Assembly (NCBI RefSeq): GCF_001528665.1
Contig: NZ_BBYJ01000005.1
Coordinates: forward strand, 480,261-544,260
Source: Microtetraspora malaysiensis
GTDB taxonomy: Bacteria; Actinomycetota; Actinomycetes; Streptosporangiales; Streptosporangiaceae
Direction: 5' to 3'
DNA length: 64,000 bases
The notes beneath the pieces are model-generated. The model was not told where the DNA came from and ran no database searches. It saw nothing but the letters and a program-made list of their open reading frames with translations. The position numbers were made by a program, and so were the translations under genes. Below, in pieces: positions 17,284 to 26,315 of the stretch. Numbering within the stretch: position 1 is the first letter of the stretch; the number at the start of each line of letters is the position of its first letter.

Positions 17284-17323
17284 TAGACCTGGACACCGTG
17301 GAACCAACACCAGTGGAGCGCCC

Positions 17324-18160
17324 GTGACCGACCCGAGCCGTGGCATCGACCAGTCCGATGAGGAACCGCTAATCGGTGACGGCGTCACCCAAGGCATCGT
17401 GCGGGTCGGGGACACCGTGCGCCGCCCGGTCCGGCCCTTCACTCTGACGATCCAGGCTTACCTGGCGCACCTGCACGCCGCAGGATTCTCCGAGGCGCCC
17501 GTTCCTCTCGGGCTCGACGAGCGGGGCCGCGAGGTGTTGTCCTTCGTCCCCGGTGACGTTCCCCGTGAACCACTCCCGCCGGAGACGGCGAGGGAGGAGG
17601 TACTGGTCGCACTGGCGCAGCTCATCCGGCGGCTGCACGACGTCGCCGAGGGCTGGGTCGCACCCGAGGACGCCGTCTGGGGCGGGATCCCCGGGATGCG
17701 GATCCGGAACTCGACCCCGGACGGTGAGCCGATGCTGGTGAGTCACCGCGACTACTGCCCCGGCAACGTCGTCTTCCGCGACGGCCTGCCCGCGGCGCTC
17801 ATCGACTTTGACCTGGCCAAGCCCACCACACGGGTCGACGACCTTGCCAATGCCCTCTACTACTGGGCACCGCTGCTGCATCCCGAGGACCGGGCGCCCG
17901 CCTTCCGCGACCTTGACATCCCGCACCGCGTCGCGGTGTTCGCTGACGCCTACGGCATGACGTCGGAGCAGCGCCGTGTCCTGGTCCCCACGGCCACCAC
18001 GATGATCGGCCGTTTCCACGTCAACATGCGCGCCGCAGCCGAAAGAGACCCGGTGTTCCGGCGTTTCTGGGACGAGGGGGTGAAAGATCGGCTGCCTCGT
18101 GCCGAGGCGTGGATACAGCAGGAGGGCCCGGCCATCACAGCCGGAATCGCCCACTGGTGA
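17324..18160 (+). CDS. Aminoglycoside-phosphotransferase-fold kinase
   Basis: A 278-residue protein with GTG start and GGAG 7 nt upstream. Residues 135-175 hold the Brenner motif VSHRDYCPGNVVF (catalytic Asp and metal-binding Asn) and the DFG-equivalent AALIDFDLAKP. The N-lobe is weakly conserved but continuous. The fold is shared by APH enzymes, choline kinases and small-molecule kinases, so a role in antibiotic phosphorylation is only one option. It stands alone, downstream of the IS110 relics. Confidence 0.8.
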   Translation: MTDPSRGIDQSDEEPLIGDGVTQGIVRVGDTVRRPVRPFTLTIQAYLAHLHAAGFSEAPVPLGLDERGREVLSFVPGDVPREPLPPETAREEVLVALAQLIRRLHDVAEGWVAPEDAVWGGIPGMRIRNSTPDGEPMLVSHRDYCPGNVVFRDGLPAALIDFDLAKPTTRVDDLANALYYWAPLLHPEDRAPAFRDLDIPHRVAVFADAYGMTSEQRRVLVPTATTMIGRFHVNMRAAAERDPVFRRFWDEGVKDRLPRAEAWIQQEGPAITAGIAHW

Positions 18161-18474
18161 CCGTCCATTGATCATGGCGTTGGTGAGGTGCGGGCGTGGC
18201 AGTGCGGTCGGTCGAAGGCGGTGCGGCTGGAGAACGCGGCAGCCAAGCCGGTGATCGTCCCCGACGACGATCGGGTGCGGCCGCGGGCGCGTCTATGTGC
18301 CTCGTTGAAGATGAGGCAATCCCACCTGACCCGAGGCGTCCGGCGTGCCGTCCCATCTTGGTGAAGCCTCGATTGAGGGGCGGCAGCCGCGAGGGTACGC
18401 GATATATCTGGACTTAACTCCAAAGATGAGTAATGTCGCGAACATGGAGAGGTAGGAGTCTCAAGGAGACGACC
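18161..18474. other. Intergenic region without a recognised gene
   Basis: No coding region or RNA is recognisable. The 3' part, ending with AAGGAG at about 18463, is the leader of the FAD monooxygenase and must hold its promoter; I cannot place the -10 or -35 with confidence. Confidence 0.3.
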
Positions 18475-19626
18475 ATGCATGTCGCGATCATCGGAGGCGG
18501 TCTGGCGGGACCGTGCCTGGCCCACGGGCTGCGACGGGCCGGATTCCAGGTGACGTTGCACGAGCGTGATTCGGCGCCGGCCAAGGGGCAGGGCTACCGC
18601 ATCCACATCGCACCGGAGGGTAACCGCGCACTCCACGACTGCCTGCCCGAACACCTTCACCGCCTGGTGCTGGCCACCACGGGGGTGCCCGGCTCGGGCG
18701 TGACGATCCTCGCCGAGGATCTCACCGTCATCAACCGGTTCCCTGTCGGCGACCCGGCGGCCGAGCCGACCCCCGACAGCCACATCAGCGTGGACCGGCT
18801 CACTTTGCGCACGATCCTGCTGGCCGGGCTCGAGGAGGTGACCCGGTTCGGGGCCGCGTTCACCCACTTCGCCTACCTTCCCGGCGGCCGGGTCGAGGCG
18901 CGCTTCGCCGACGGCGCCGTACAGGAGGCTGACCTGCTGGTCGCCGCCGACGGGTCGATGTCGCGGGTCCGGCGCCAGTTCCTCCCGGACGCCCGGGTCG
19001 TGGATCTCGGCGTGCGGCTGATCTTCGGCAAGACCCCGCTGACCGACGAGGTGGCGGCGATCACCCCGGCCGAATCCCTGGACGGCTTCTCCACGATCGT
19101 CGGCTCCGGCGGACGGTTCATGCCGCTGGCCGGGCACCGGTTCCGGCGCGATCCGCGCGCCGCCGCCGCTGAACTCGGGCTGGGCCTGGAGTTCACCGAC
19201 ACCCGCGACTACGTGATGTGGGTGCTCGGCACGCCCGACGACGTGTCAGCGCTGGACGGCGCCGGATTGCGAGACGCCGTCCAGGAGCGCGTCGCCGATT
19301 GGCATCCCCGACTCGGGGAGATCATTCGGCGAGTGGACCCGGCGACGGTCCGCACTGCGTCCATGCGAACGTCGGAGCCGGTGGAGCCGTGGCCGAGCGG
19401 CCCGGTGACGCTGGTCGGCGACGCCATCCACTGCATGGTGCCAGCCGGGATCGGTGCTGCGGTGGCCCTGCGCGACGCCGCATTGCTCACCCGCCGGCTC
19501 ACCGAGGCGCGCGACCGCGGGCTGCCGCTGGTTGAGGCCGTACACGCCTATGAGTCGGAGATGCTCCGATACGGCTTCGAAGCTGTGGCCGCCGCAGCCA
19601 AGCAGGCTGGCCTGGCGACGACCTAG
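18475..19626 (+). CDS. FAD-dependent monooxygenase (PHBH/aromatic hydroxylase family)
   Basis: A 383-residue flavoprotein. The ATG at 18475 follows AAGGAG by 7 nt. The GxGxxG FAD motif is VAIIGGGLAGPCLAHGLRR at the extreme N-terminus. The DG motif is LLVAADGSMSRVRR and the GD motif is VGDAIHCMVPAGIGAAVALR near residue 325. This architecture is that of group A hydroxylases acting on aromatic or polyketide substrates, often including rifampicin and tetracycline monooxygenases. Substrate is unknown. It converges with the MFS transporter gene, 45 nt apart. Confidence 0.87.
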   Translation: MHVAIIGGGLAGPCLAHGLRRAGFQVTLHERDSAPAKGQGYRIHIAPEGNRALHDCLPEHLHRLVLATTGVPGSGVTILAEDLTVINRFPVGDPAAEPTPDSHISVDRLTLRTILLAGLEEVTRFGAAFTHFAYLPGGRVEARFADGAVQEADLLVAADGSMSRVRRQFLPDARVVDLGVRLIFGKTPLTDEVAAITPAESLDGFSTIVGSGGRFMPLAGHRFRRDPRAAAAELGLGLEFTDTRDYVMWVLGTPDDVSALDGAGLRDAVQERVADWHPRLGEIIRRVDPATVRTASMRTSEPVEPWPSGPVTLVGDAIHCMVPAGIGAAVALRDAALLTRRLTEARDRGLPLVEAVHAYESEMLRYGFEAVAAAAKQAGLATT

Positions 19627-19671
19627 GAGAACAGGAATCAGCGAGGAGCGCGGCAGGGTGTGCCCCGTAGA

Positions 19672-21144
19672 TCAAGGTGAGGTCGACGGCGCACTGGTAG
19701 ATACGTTCTCGCTTGCGTCTGCCGGCACATTGCGAGATAGGCCGGATCGCCTGCTGAGGAGCGTCAACGCGGTGATCAAGGCCAGTGCGGCGAAGACGCC
19801 GGCTGCCCCAAATGCGGCATGCTGCCCGGCGGTGAGTGCGAGCGGTAGCGGTGCCGGACCACCGATCGCGGATGTGTAGGCGGCAGCGACGCTGGTGCAG
19901 ATGGCAGTGCCGAGGGCGGTGCCGACGGCAAAGGAGGTGTCGGCGAGACCGGCGGCCATGCCTGAGTCATTTTCGGTGACGCCGGTCAGCGCGGCGATCT
20001 GTGCACAGACCGTGGCGGCACCCATTCCCGCCCCGAACAAGAACAGGGCGGCCGGCAGAAGACTCATCGCGCCGCTGGCCGGTATGCGGGTGAGCAGCAG
20101 GCAGCCGCAACCGAGCAGGACGGTCCCGGCGGCAGCTACCCGCCCCAGGCCGATCCTGGTCACGACTCGTTGGCTCAGCAGGGCGCCTGCGACCGCGGTG
20201 ACGGTCATCATCGCGGTCGCCAACCCGAACTGCGCCGCCGACCAGCCGAGCACCTGCTGCACGAAAGAGGTGAGGGTGACGAGCATGCCGTCGACGGTCA
20301 TGCCGGCGATGAGCAGGAGGAGGTTGCCGCCGATCAGCATGCGCGAGCGCAGCGCCCGGAAGGGAACGAGCGGGGCCACCGATCGTTTCTCGATCAGGAC
20401 GAACATCCAGACCAGTACGGCCACGGCGGCCAGTAGCCCGATGGTCTGTCCGTTCGCCCACCCGGATGTCGGCACCCGGGTGATCACGTATACGAGCAGG
20501 ACGAGTGCTGGGGCGATGGTCAGCGCACCAGGGATATCGAAGGAACGGAAGCGTGCTCGGTCCCGGCTTTCGCGCAGCAGGGCGGGGGCGAGCACCAGCA
20601 CGAGAGTCCCGACCGGGACGTTGATCCAGAACACCCACTGCCATCCGAGGATGTCGGTGATGATGCCGCCCAGTAGTAGACCGGCTGTGGCGCCGAACCC
20701 GCCGAGTCCGCCCCAGATACCGAGCGCCTTGTTCCGCTCGGTCCCTTCGGGGAAGGCGTTCATGACCATCGACAACGCGGCCGGAGCGATGATCGCGGCC
20801 GAGACGCCCTGGAGTGCACGGGCGGCCACCAGCGTCTGGATGGATGGGGCGAGCCCGCACGCCAGCGAGGCCAGGACCCGCAGCACCATCCCGGCGATGA
20901 ACACCCGCCGACGGCCCAGCAGATCCGCAGCGCGGCCGCATAACAACAGCAGTCCGCTGAAGGCCAGCGCGTAGGCCGTCACGGTCCATTGGATGCCAGG
21001 GCCGTGCAGGCGAAGGTGGTGTTCGATCGCGGGCAGAGCGGTGAGCAGGCTGGTGCCGTCCAGAATGGTCATGAAGAACGCCGTGCCCAGCAGCGCCAGC
21101 ACCCGCCAACGTCGATTCGGCGAAGGGTCGCTCGTGGTCAGCAC
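19672..21144 (-). CDS. MFS drug transporter, DHA2 family (14 TM)
   Basis: A 490-residue polytopic protein with about 14 hydrophobic segments. Motif A appears as LLLCGRAADLLGRRRVFIAG and the motif C region as LGGFGATAGLLLGGIITDIL, followed by WQWVFWINVPVG, a signature of the DHA2 (EmrB/QacA) family. Proton-driven export of drugs or metabolites is expected. Its start overlaps the SRPBCC stop by 7 nt, placing it third in an ArsR-SRPBCC-MFS operon. Confidence 0.9.
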   Translation of the reverse strand: MLTTSDPSPNRRWRVLALLGTAFFMTILDGTSLLTALPAIEHHLRLHGPGIQWTVTAYALAFSGLLLLCGRAADLLGRRRVFIAGMVLRVLASLACGLAPSIQTLVAARALQGVSAAIIAPAALSMVMNAFPEGTERNKALGIWGGLGGFGATAGLLLGGIITDILGWQWVFWINVPVGTLVLVLAPALLRESRDRARFRSFDIPGALTIAPALVLLVYVITRVPTSGWANGQTIGLLAAVAVLVWMFVLIEKRSVAPLVPFRALRSRMLIGGNLLLLIAGMTVDGMLVTLTSFVQQVLGWSAAQFGLATAMMTVTAVAGALLSQRVVTRIGLGRVAAAGTVLLGCGCLLLTRIPASGAMSLLPAALFLFGAGMGAATVCAQIAALTGVTENDSGMAAGLADTSFAVGTALGTAICTSVAAAYTSAIGGPAPLPLALTAGQHAAFGAAGVFAALALITALTLLSRRSGLSRNVPADASENVSTSAPSTSP

Positions 21145-21602
21145 TGTTGATCGATGCTTCGCAGCAGTTCTGCGGCGAGCGCGTCAAGCCACTTGCCGGT
21201 GCCCTGCTCCCGCCAGCGTGGTTCTTCGCGGCCATCGAGGAAGGTGCCCTGCTCGGTGAGTAGCAGCCGGGTGCCACCACCCTCGGGGTAGAACTGCACC
21301 GTCGTCAGCGACACTGTCGCAAGGTCTTGCCCCTCGGACAGAGTGGAGGTGTAGACGATCCGCTCGTCCTGGACGATGTCGCGGTACCAGGACTCGAACG
21401 TCAGCACCGCGCCACCGCCGGAGCGGCCGCGGTTGACCTCCCGCCCACCGACGCGGAAATCAAGCTCGTGCTCGGCGTCGGGGCCGGCGAACCAGCGGGC
21501 CTTTGCTTCGGGGTCGGCCCACGCGGCGAACACCGTGGCCGGTGAGGCCGCGTAGAGGCGTTCGAGGGTGAACGTGGCATGCGTGACCACGTGATCGGTC
21601 AT
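21138..21602 (-). CDS. SRPBCC / AHSA1-domain protein
   Basis: A 154-residue protein. The ATG at 21602 lies inside the ArsR stop (ATGA overlap). The family pattern is RLYAASPATVFAAWADPEAK, then ARWFAG, and FYPEGGGTRLLLTEQGTFLD near the end. AHSA1-like START-fold proteins bind hydrophobic ligands and are very often encoded behind ArsR regulators in actinomycetes. The exact role is unknown. Translational coupling with both neighbours implies a single functional unit. Confidence 0.87.
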   Translation of the reverse strand: MTDHVVTHATFTLERLYAASPATVFAAWADPEAKARWFAGPDAEHELDFRVGGREVNRGRSGGGAVLTFESWYRDIVQDERIVYTSTLSEGQDLATVSLTTVQFYPEGGGTRLLLTEQGTFLDGREEPRWREQGTGKWLDALAAELLRSIDQQC

Positions 21603-21952
21603 TGTGTGCTCCCTTGATCTGGGCTGTCGTGGTGTTCGGTCAGGTAGTCGCCGAGGCGGTCGAGGCGGTGTTCCCAGGCAGTGCGTTGCGCAGTGATCCA
21701 GTCCTCGGCCATTCGCAGCACACCCGGCTCGATGTGGCAGGTGCGTACCCTTCCGGCTTTCTCGGACCGGACCAGTCCGCACGCCTCCAGTACTTGTAGG
21801 TGCTGCATCACCGCCGGCAGCGACATGGCGAGCGGCCGGGCCAGCTCACTGACCGAGGCAGGCCCGCGGATCAACCGCGCAACGATCTCCCGGCGAGTTG
21901 TGTCCGCCAGCGCTTGGAACACCCGGTCCAACGAACCAGCTTGGTTAAGCAT
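21599..21952 (-). CDS. ArsR-family transcriptional regulator
   Basis: A 117-residue winged-helix repressor. DRVFQALADTTRREIVARLI is the typical first helix region, followed by SVSELARPLAMSLPAVMQHL (recognition helices) and VRTCHIEPGVLRMAEDWI. This is the SRPBCC-associated ArsR type lacking a metal-binding CxC. It heads the operon with SRPBCC and DHA2 transporter genes. No clear ribosome binding site precedes the ATG, so it may be leaderless. It probably represses its own operon through the palindrome immediately upstream. Confidence 0.88.
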   Translation of the reverse strand: MLNQAGSLDRVFQALADTTRREIVARLIRGPASVSELARPLAMSLPAVMQHLQVLEACGLVRSEKAGRVRTCHIEPGVLRMAEDWITAQRTAWEHRLDRLGDYLTEHHDSPDQGSTQ

Positions 21953-21959
21953 GTGCCTA

Positions 21960-21985
21960 ACTATTTAGTGCCGGCCGCAAATAGT
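21960..21985. promoter_or_regulatory. Candidate ArsR operator
   Basis: ACTATTT (21960-21966) and AAATAGT (21979-21985) form a perfect 7-bp inverted repeat 8 bp upstream of the ArsR start. Flanking CTTGGTTAA copies at about 21940 and 21992 form a direct repeat. The AT-rich dyad stands out in this GC-rich sequence. Confidence 0.6.
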
Positions 21986-22249
21986 CAAGCACTTGGTTAA
22001 CCTTTCTCGCCGGGGGCAGCTTCCATCCCGGGCAACGGGCTGCGGCCGCTGCCCGGGATGCCGTCGACCTTGACGATGACGACGATGGGCAGCAGAGGTG
22101 AGTGGGCGCTGCCGCACAGCGTCCACGTCGCCGATGTAGAGGATCGTGTCCTCGTCGGGGCCCAGCGGGGGCGAGTGCCTTGGCATCGTCATGTCCGTTG
22201 CCCCCGCCCCCTGGTGTCGGCGCCACTCTCCCGGGCGGCACAGGGTTGG

Positions 22250-22484
22250 TCAGTCTGCTTTCGGCTGGGTGCGTCGGGCGTAGGCGCGGGCGGCGCGGGC
22301 GCGGTCGCCGCAGCGGGTGGAGCACCAGTGGCGGCGCCCGTGACGCAGCAGGTAGCGGTTACAGGGGGTGGAACCGCAGCTGGTGAGGCGGTCGGCGTCG
22401 GGGCCGGTGAGGAAGTCGGCCGTGTTGGCCGCGAGGGTGGCGAGGGCGCGGTCGAGGATCTCGTTGGTGGGGCACGGCGCCGCG
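22250..22484 (-). pseudogene. CGNR zinc-finger protein C-terminal relic
   Basis: The minus strand reads ILDRALATLAANTADFLTGP, then LTSCGSTPCNRYLLRHGRRH and WCSTRCGDRARAARAYARR before a stop. The C-x4-C-x12-C-x3-C pattern with CGDR is the CGNR zinc finger, a DNA-binding module of regulators with DUF1470. The N-terminal ligand domain is missing and the fragment abuts the metallo-hydrolase relic. Confidence 0.6.
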
Positions 22485-22485
22485 C

Positions 22486-22837
22486 GAGGAAGTCGAACCG
22501 ATCACCGGCCATGTCGTCGGATTCGTCCTGACCGGAGAGGGCCTACCCACGGTCTACGTCAGCAGCGACAACGCCTCGCTCGACCTGGTCAAGGAGATCG
22601 CCGAACGGTTCGGCCCGGTGGACACCGCCATCCTGTTCGCCGGAGCTCCCCGCTTCCCCGTCCTCTTCGACGGCGCACTGATCGTCCTCGATAGTGCGCA
22701 GGCCGCCGACGCCGCCCGGATCCTTGGTGCCCACCGGGTGGTTCCCGTCCACTACGACAGCTGGGCGCACTTCACCGAGGGCCGTGACGAACTCATCGCC
22801 GCCTTCACCGACGCCGGGCTGCTCGACCGCCTGGACC
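22486..22837 (+). pseudogene. Metallo-beta-lactamase-fold hydrolase C-terminal relic
   Basis: The plus strand reads EPITGHVVGFVLTGEGLPTV, then YVSSDNASLDLVKEIAERFG, AILFAGAPRF and HRVVPVHYDSWAHFTEG. This matches the C-terminal half of UlaG-like metallo-hydrolases. The N-terminal HxHxDH metal site is absent. It is fused at about 22838 to a Tn3 transposase tail in another frame, which shows that mobile DNA truncated it. Confidence 0.7.
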
Positions 22838-23179
22838 CGCCACAAGCTGGCCCGGGACGTGTGCCACGGCAAGCGCGGCACCATCCACCAGGCGTACCGG
22901 GACGGCATGGAGGACCAGCTCGGCTCGCGCGGCCTGGTCCTCAACGCCATCGTGCTCTGGACGACCCGTTACATCGACGCCGCCGTCGCCCAGCTCCAGG
23001 CCGAGGGCCACGAGATCCGCGAGGAGGACATCACCCGGCTCTCCCCGCTCAAGCACCGCAACCTGAACCTGCTCGGCCGCTACAGCTTCACCGCCTCGAC
23101 CCCGGACGCCGGCGCCCTGCGCCCGCTGCGCGACGCGGACGCGCCCGAGCTGGACGAGGACGACGAAGGCGTGGACTGA
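22838..23179 (+). pseudogene. Tn3-family transposase C-terminal relic
   Basis: This encodes RHKLARDVCHGKRGTIHQAY, then RDGMEDQLGSRGLVLNAIVL with the catalytic Glu, then WTTRYIDAAVAQLQAEGHEI and an acidic tail ending LDEDDEGVD. It aligns with the last 115 residues of the relic at 1-944 but differs at many positions, so it derives from a separate Tn3 element. The upstream 85% is missing. Confidence 0.8.
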
Positions 23180-23279
23180 ACGCCCACATCGGGTGACGCG
23201 GGCATATCAGGTGGCCGGGGTGCTCGGAAATCGCAAGCGCCGGTAGGGGAGCTGATGTCAGGCTGCCTGGTATGGCTAA

Positions 23280-23870
23280 CTAAGCCTTGATTGGTGCGGC
23301 CGTCCTGGCGGCCTGCTCGATCTTCGCGCAGTAGGCTGCACGGGCTTCCTCGTCGATCTGCTTCTCGTGTTCGGCGCGCAACCCGGTCCGGCCGTCGAGG
23401 CCCTCGCGCAGGATATCGGCGTGCCCGGCATGCCGGGTGGACTCGCCGAGGACATGGACCATGATGGCGAACAGGTTCGTGTGCCAGGCCGGCGTTGACT
23501 CCGGCCACCACGGCACGTGGCCGGGGGCGTCGAGGGGAAGCTCGTTGATCGTCGCGTCCGAGTGTTCCCACGTGCGCCGGTAGAACCCGATGATCTGCTC
23601 GCGGGTCTCGTCTTCGGTCGCCCACAGATCGCTGCCGTTGGAGTCCTGCCACCGGGGCAGCGGTTCCGGGGAAGGGCGGTCGAAGACCTCGCCGAAGTAC
23701 CTGGCCTCGACGGTGGCCACGTGTTTGACCAGGCCGAGGAGGTTGGTCCCGGTCGCTGTCAAAGGTCGGCGGGCGTCATATTCGGACAAGCCGTCGAGTT
23801 TCCAGAGCAGCGCCTTGCGGTCCCGCCGCAGTCTCTCGTGCAGGTTGTCTTTCGCGAATTCATCGATCAT
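23280..23870 (-). CDS. DinB/DUF664 family protein (mycothiol transferase-like)
   Basis: About 196 residues in a four-helix DinB fold. Metal-binding His residues appear as GLVKHVATVEARYF (helix 2) and VHVLGESTRHAGHADILRE (helix 3), the standard triad of this family. The start MIDEFAKD at 23870 is chosen as the usual family N-terminus; an ATG 18 nt upstream is possible. DUF664 proteins are thought to use mycothiol in thiol-transfer or detoxification reactions. A second, diverged member lies at 40590. Confidence 0.82.
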   Translation of the reverse strand: MIDEFAKDNLHERLRRDRKALLWKLDGLSEYDARRPLTATGTNLLGLVKHVATVEARYFGEVFDRPSPEPLPRWQDSNGSDLWATEDETREQIIGFYRRTWEHSDATINELPLDAPGHVPWWPESTPAWHTNLFAIMVHVLGESTRHAGHADILREGLDGRTGLRAEHEKQIDEEARAAYCAKIEQAARTAAPIKA

Positions 23871-23888
23871 GCGGCATGAGCCTGCCAT

Positions 23889-24300
23889 GGGCTGCCCGTG
23901 GTCTCAAGATCCCGTACATGGTCCGCAACGACTGGCAGAGCCGAGGCCTGTCCATGGCCGCCGTTGTTCACGCTCACGGACAGCAGTACTGCCTCGGGGC
24001 GAAGAGCGGGCGCCGTCGCCGGCCTCTGGCGGCCGCGAGGGCGTAAGGCCGAACGGGGTGGCGGGAAACGGGCAGGCTGGACACCCTCACCAGGGTTCAA
24101 CCCTGCGACCGAGGATCGAAGCCTGCTCGCCTGTCGTCAAATGATCGTTTGCCGACAGGCGGGGGTCGGCTGTCCCGGCGCCTGAGCGCGGGGGCCGTCA
24201 GGCGGGGATGGTAAGGACCGCGTTCGTCACAAATCCGGCGTGCGCCGAGGTCCGTGGGGCCGTTAGGGCCGGCCGGAGGGCGTGGCGGCGTTCCGGCCAG
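23889..24300. other. Gap with no recognised gene
   Basis: I see no supportable gene between the DinB start and the SARP relic. A plus-strand stretch near 23900 (KIPYMVRNDWQSRGLSMAAV) is protein-like but unassigned. A long hairpin at 24128-24161 is listed separately. Confidence 0.25.
24128..24161. repeat. Long hairpin / inverted repeat
   Basis: CGCCTGTCG (24128-24136), T, CAAA pairs with TTTG, C, CGACAGGCG (24153-24161), around a TGATCG loop. That is 13 paired positions with a single mismatch. It could terminate transcription or mark a mobile-element end in this relic-rich stretch. Confidence 0.5.
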
Positions 24301-24393
24301 CCCCGAGCAGCACGAGGGGTCGCGCCCAAGGCCAGTACGGGCCCCAGTCGAGGTGCGGGTCAGTGGACGCGGGCCGGTCGTGCAGCAGGCGCA
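24301..24393 (-). pseudogene. SARP regulator fragment (copy of part of the gene at 2088)
   Basis: The minus strand reads RLLHDRPASTDPHLDWGPYW, then PWARPLVLLG. The intact SARP at 2088 has RLLHDRPVPTDPHLDWGPYR and PWTRPLVLLA at about 3686-3776. DNA identity over about 93 bp is high by eye, with roughly a dozen differences. No other part of a SARP gene is detectable here. Confidence 0.7.
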
Positions 24394-24429
24394 CATCGAC
24401 CAGGCGGTCGATTCAGGACCGGGGGCTTT

Positions 24430-25404
24430 TCAGGCTCCGTGCGGTGAGTTCGATGAGCGTTGTTCCTCTTGCAGGGGAGCCTCCCAAGTGGCGGTGATGT
24501 CGCGGGCGACATCGCGTAGGAGGTCGATGAGCATGTCTGCGAGTGGTGTGAGGCTGGCGTCGGTTTTGGTCAGGGCGTAGAGCTGGCGGTAGGGCCTGGG
24601 GTGGGCCAGTTCGCGATGGGTGGTGCCGGGCGCATGGGTCAGGGCCAGGCGCGATACCAGAGCCACAGCGCTGCCTGTGCCGACGAGGGCCTGGGCAACG
24701 TCGTAGGACTCGGTCTCGAACCGCACGGTGGGAGTGAAGCCGGCCTCGCGGGCAGCGTCGTGGAACTGTTCGCGGGCGGCGTGGCCGGCCAGGATGGAAA
24801 CCCACGATTCGTCGCGCAGTTGTTTTAGGCGCAGTTCGGTGTCCGCGGGCTGCCCGGTGGCCAGTGGGTGGTCGTCGGGGAGAACCACGACCATCGGGTC
24901 CAGCAGGAGCGGGTGGGCGCGTAGGTGCGGGGGCGGCGCGAGCGGTGTGCCCCAGGACGCGACGATGGCGAGGTCCAGGCGCCCTGCGCTGATCTCGTCC
25001 GCTCCGCGTCCGGACACCACGTCTACGACGGAGACGTCGGCGTCCGGATGGCGGTACCGCAGGGCCGTCAGGGCGGGTGGCAGCAGGTGCAGGGCAGCCG
25101 CCTGGAACGTTCCGATCCGCAGCCGTAGGGAGAGGTGGCCGAGCAGTGCGGCCAGTTGCGCCTCGGCCTTGTCCGATGCCTCCTCCACGATTCGACCCTG
25201 GGAGGCGAGCAGCGCACCGGCTGCGGTGAGCGTTGCTCCGCGAGGGCCACGGATGACCAGGGGCACCTGCCAGTCGCGCTCGGCCTTGACCACCTGCTGT
25301 GTGACCGCCGCGGGCGTGAGCTGGAGGGCGTGAGCCGCCGCCGTCAAGGAGCCGTGCCGCTCGATCAACGCGAGAAGCCGAAGCTGTCCCGGATCCACCA
25401 CCAT
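24430..25404 (-). CDS. LysR-family transcriptional regulator
   Basis: A 324-residue regulator. The N-terminal helix-turn-helix is LRLLALIERHGSLTAAAHAL then LTPAAVTQQVVKAER. The periplasmic-binding-like effector domain begins at about residue 92 (LRLRIGTFQAAALHLLPPAL). It is divergent from the LysE-type exporter gene at 25514, with 109 bp between. That is the classic arrangement in which a LysR protein activates an amino-acid exporter on sensing its substrate. The intergenic DNA contains CTTCTCTTACGGGTACGGGAG, a partial dyad that could be the LysR site. Confidence 0.88.
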   Translation of the reverse strand: MVVDPGQLRLLALIERHGSLTAAAHALQLTPAAVTQQVVKAERDWQVPLVIRGPRGATLTAAGALLASQGRIVEEASDKAEAQLAALLGHLSLRLRIGTFQAAALHLLPPALTALRYRHPDADVSVVDVVSGRGADEISAGRLDLAIVASWGTPLAPPPHLRAHPLLLDPMVVVLPDDHPLATGQPADTELRLKQLRDESWVSILAGHAAREQFHDAAREAGFTPTVRFETESYDVAQALVGTGSAVALVSRLALTHAPGTTHRELAHPRPYRQLYALTKTDASLTPLADMLIDLLRDVARDITATWEAPLQEEQRSSNSPHGA

Positions 25405-25513
25405 TCACTAATCTTAACGCTGCATCCTTCTCTTTTAACTTCTCTTACGGGTACGGGAGAGGAAGCCTGGTGGTGCACCCATCGGCCGCGATCCCGGAAG
25501 GGGCTCTTTCCCC

Positions 25514-26137
25514 ATGCCTACGCATGTGCCCGTTTTCATCGCCACCACATTGCTGCTGGCGATGCTGCCAGGCGCGAGTCAAGCCATGATGATCCGGCAG
25601 GTTCTGGGAGGCGGGCAACGCACAGTCCGAGGAACGCTCGCGGGCAACGCCACCGGCTTCCTGCTGTGGTCCACGGCCGCCGCGGCCGGGCTGTCCACTG
25701 CCCTGCTGGCCAGCCCGCGCGCGTACGCAGTGCTCCGGATCGCAGGCGGCATCGTGCTGATGATCCTCGGGGTGAACACGCTGCGGACCGCGCTCACCAC
25801 CGCTTCCACCAGTCCGCCTCGCGAGGGCGGGCGCCGCACCGGCTTCGCGGGCGGATACCTCACCGGCCTGAGCACCAACCTCGGCAACCCGAAGGCCGGC
25901 GTGTTCGCCGTCTCGGTGCTGCCCCAATTCGTGACGCCGCAGGGCCCGGTGTTCCTGTCGACCGTCGCCCTGGGAGCTCTGTGGGCGCTCGTCAGTGCCT
26001 CTTGGTACCTGTTGCTCACCTGGGCCGTCGGCCGAGGGCGCGCCTTGATATCGCGGCCAACGGTCCTGCGGGGGCTCAGTGTGACGACCGGCGTCGTCCT
26101 GCTTGGGCTGGGCGCCGCGGTGGCAGCGGGTGTCTGA
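25514..26137 (+). CDS. LysE/RhtB-family exporter
   Basis: A 207-residue inner-membrane protein with about six hydrophobic segments. LLLAMLPGASQAMMIRQVLG corresponds to the conserved PGP-region after TM1; GTLAGNATGFLLWSTAAAAG and TGLSTNLGNPKAGVFAVSVL (the NPK motif) are strongly family-specific. It would export amino acids or related metabolites and is likely activated by the divergent LysR protein. Confidence 0.88.
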   Translation: MPTHVPVFIATTLLLAMLPGASQAMMIRQVLGGGQRTVRGTLAGNATGFLLWSTAAAAGLSTALLASPRAYAVLRIAGGIVLMILGVNTLRTALTTASTSPPREGGRRTGFAGGYLTGLSTNLGNPKAGVFAVSVLPQFVTPQGPVFLSTVALGALWALVSASWYLLLTWAVGRGRALISRPTVLRGLSVTTGVVLLGLGAAVAAGV

Positions 26138-26315
26138 GGGCCGGGCCAGTACTTATTCCAGCGCGCCCGACCGCGCAGGCCATCTGCCGTCTTGTGTACC
26201 GGCAAGCATGAGGTTGCCCTGCGCGACCGGCGGCGACGAAGCACACCAAGACGGTCGCCTCAACTTCACCGCCCACTCAGGCCCGGATAGATCCCACGCG
26301 GGAGCGAGGAAGCCG

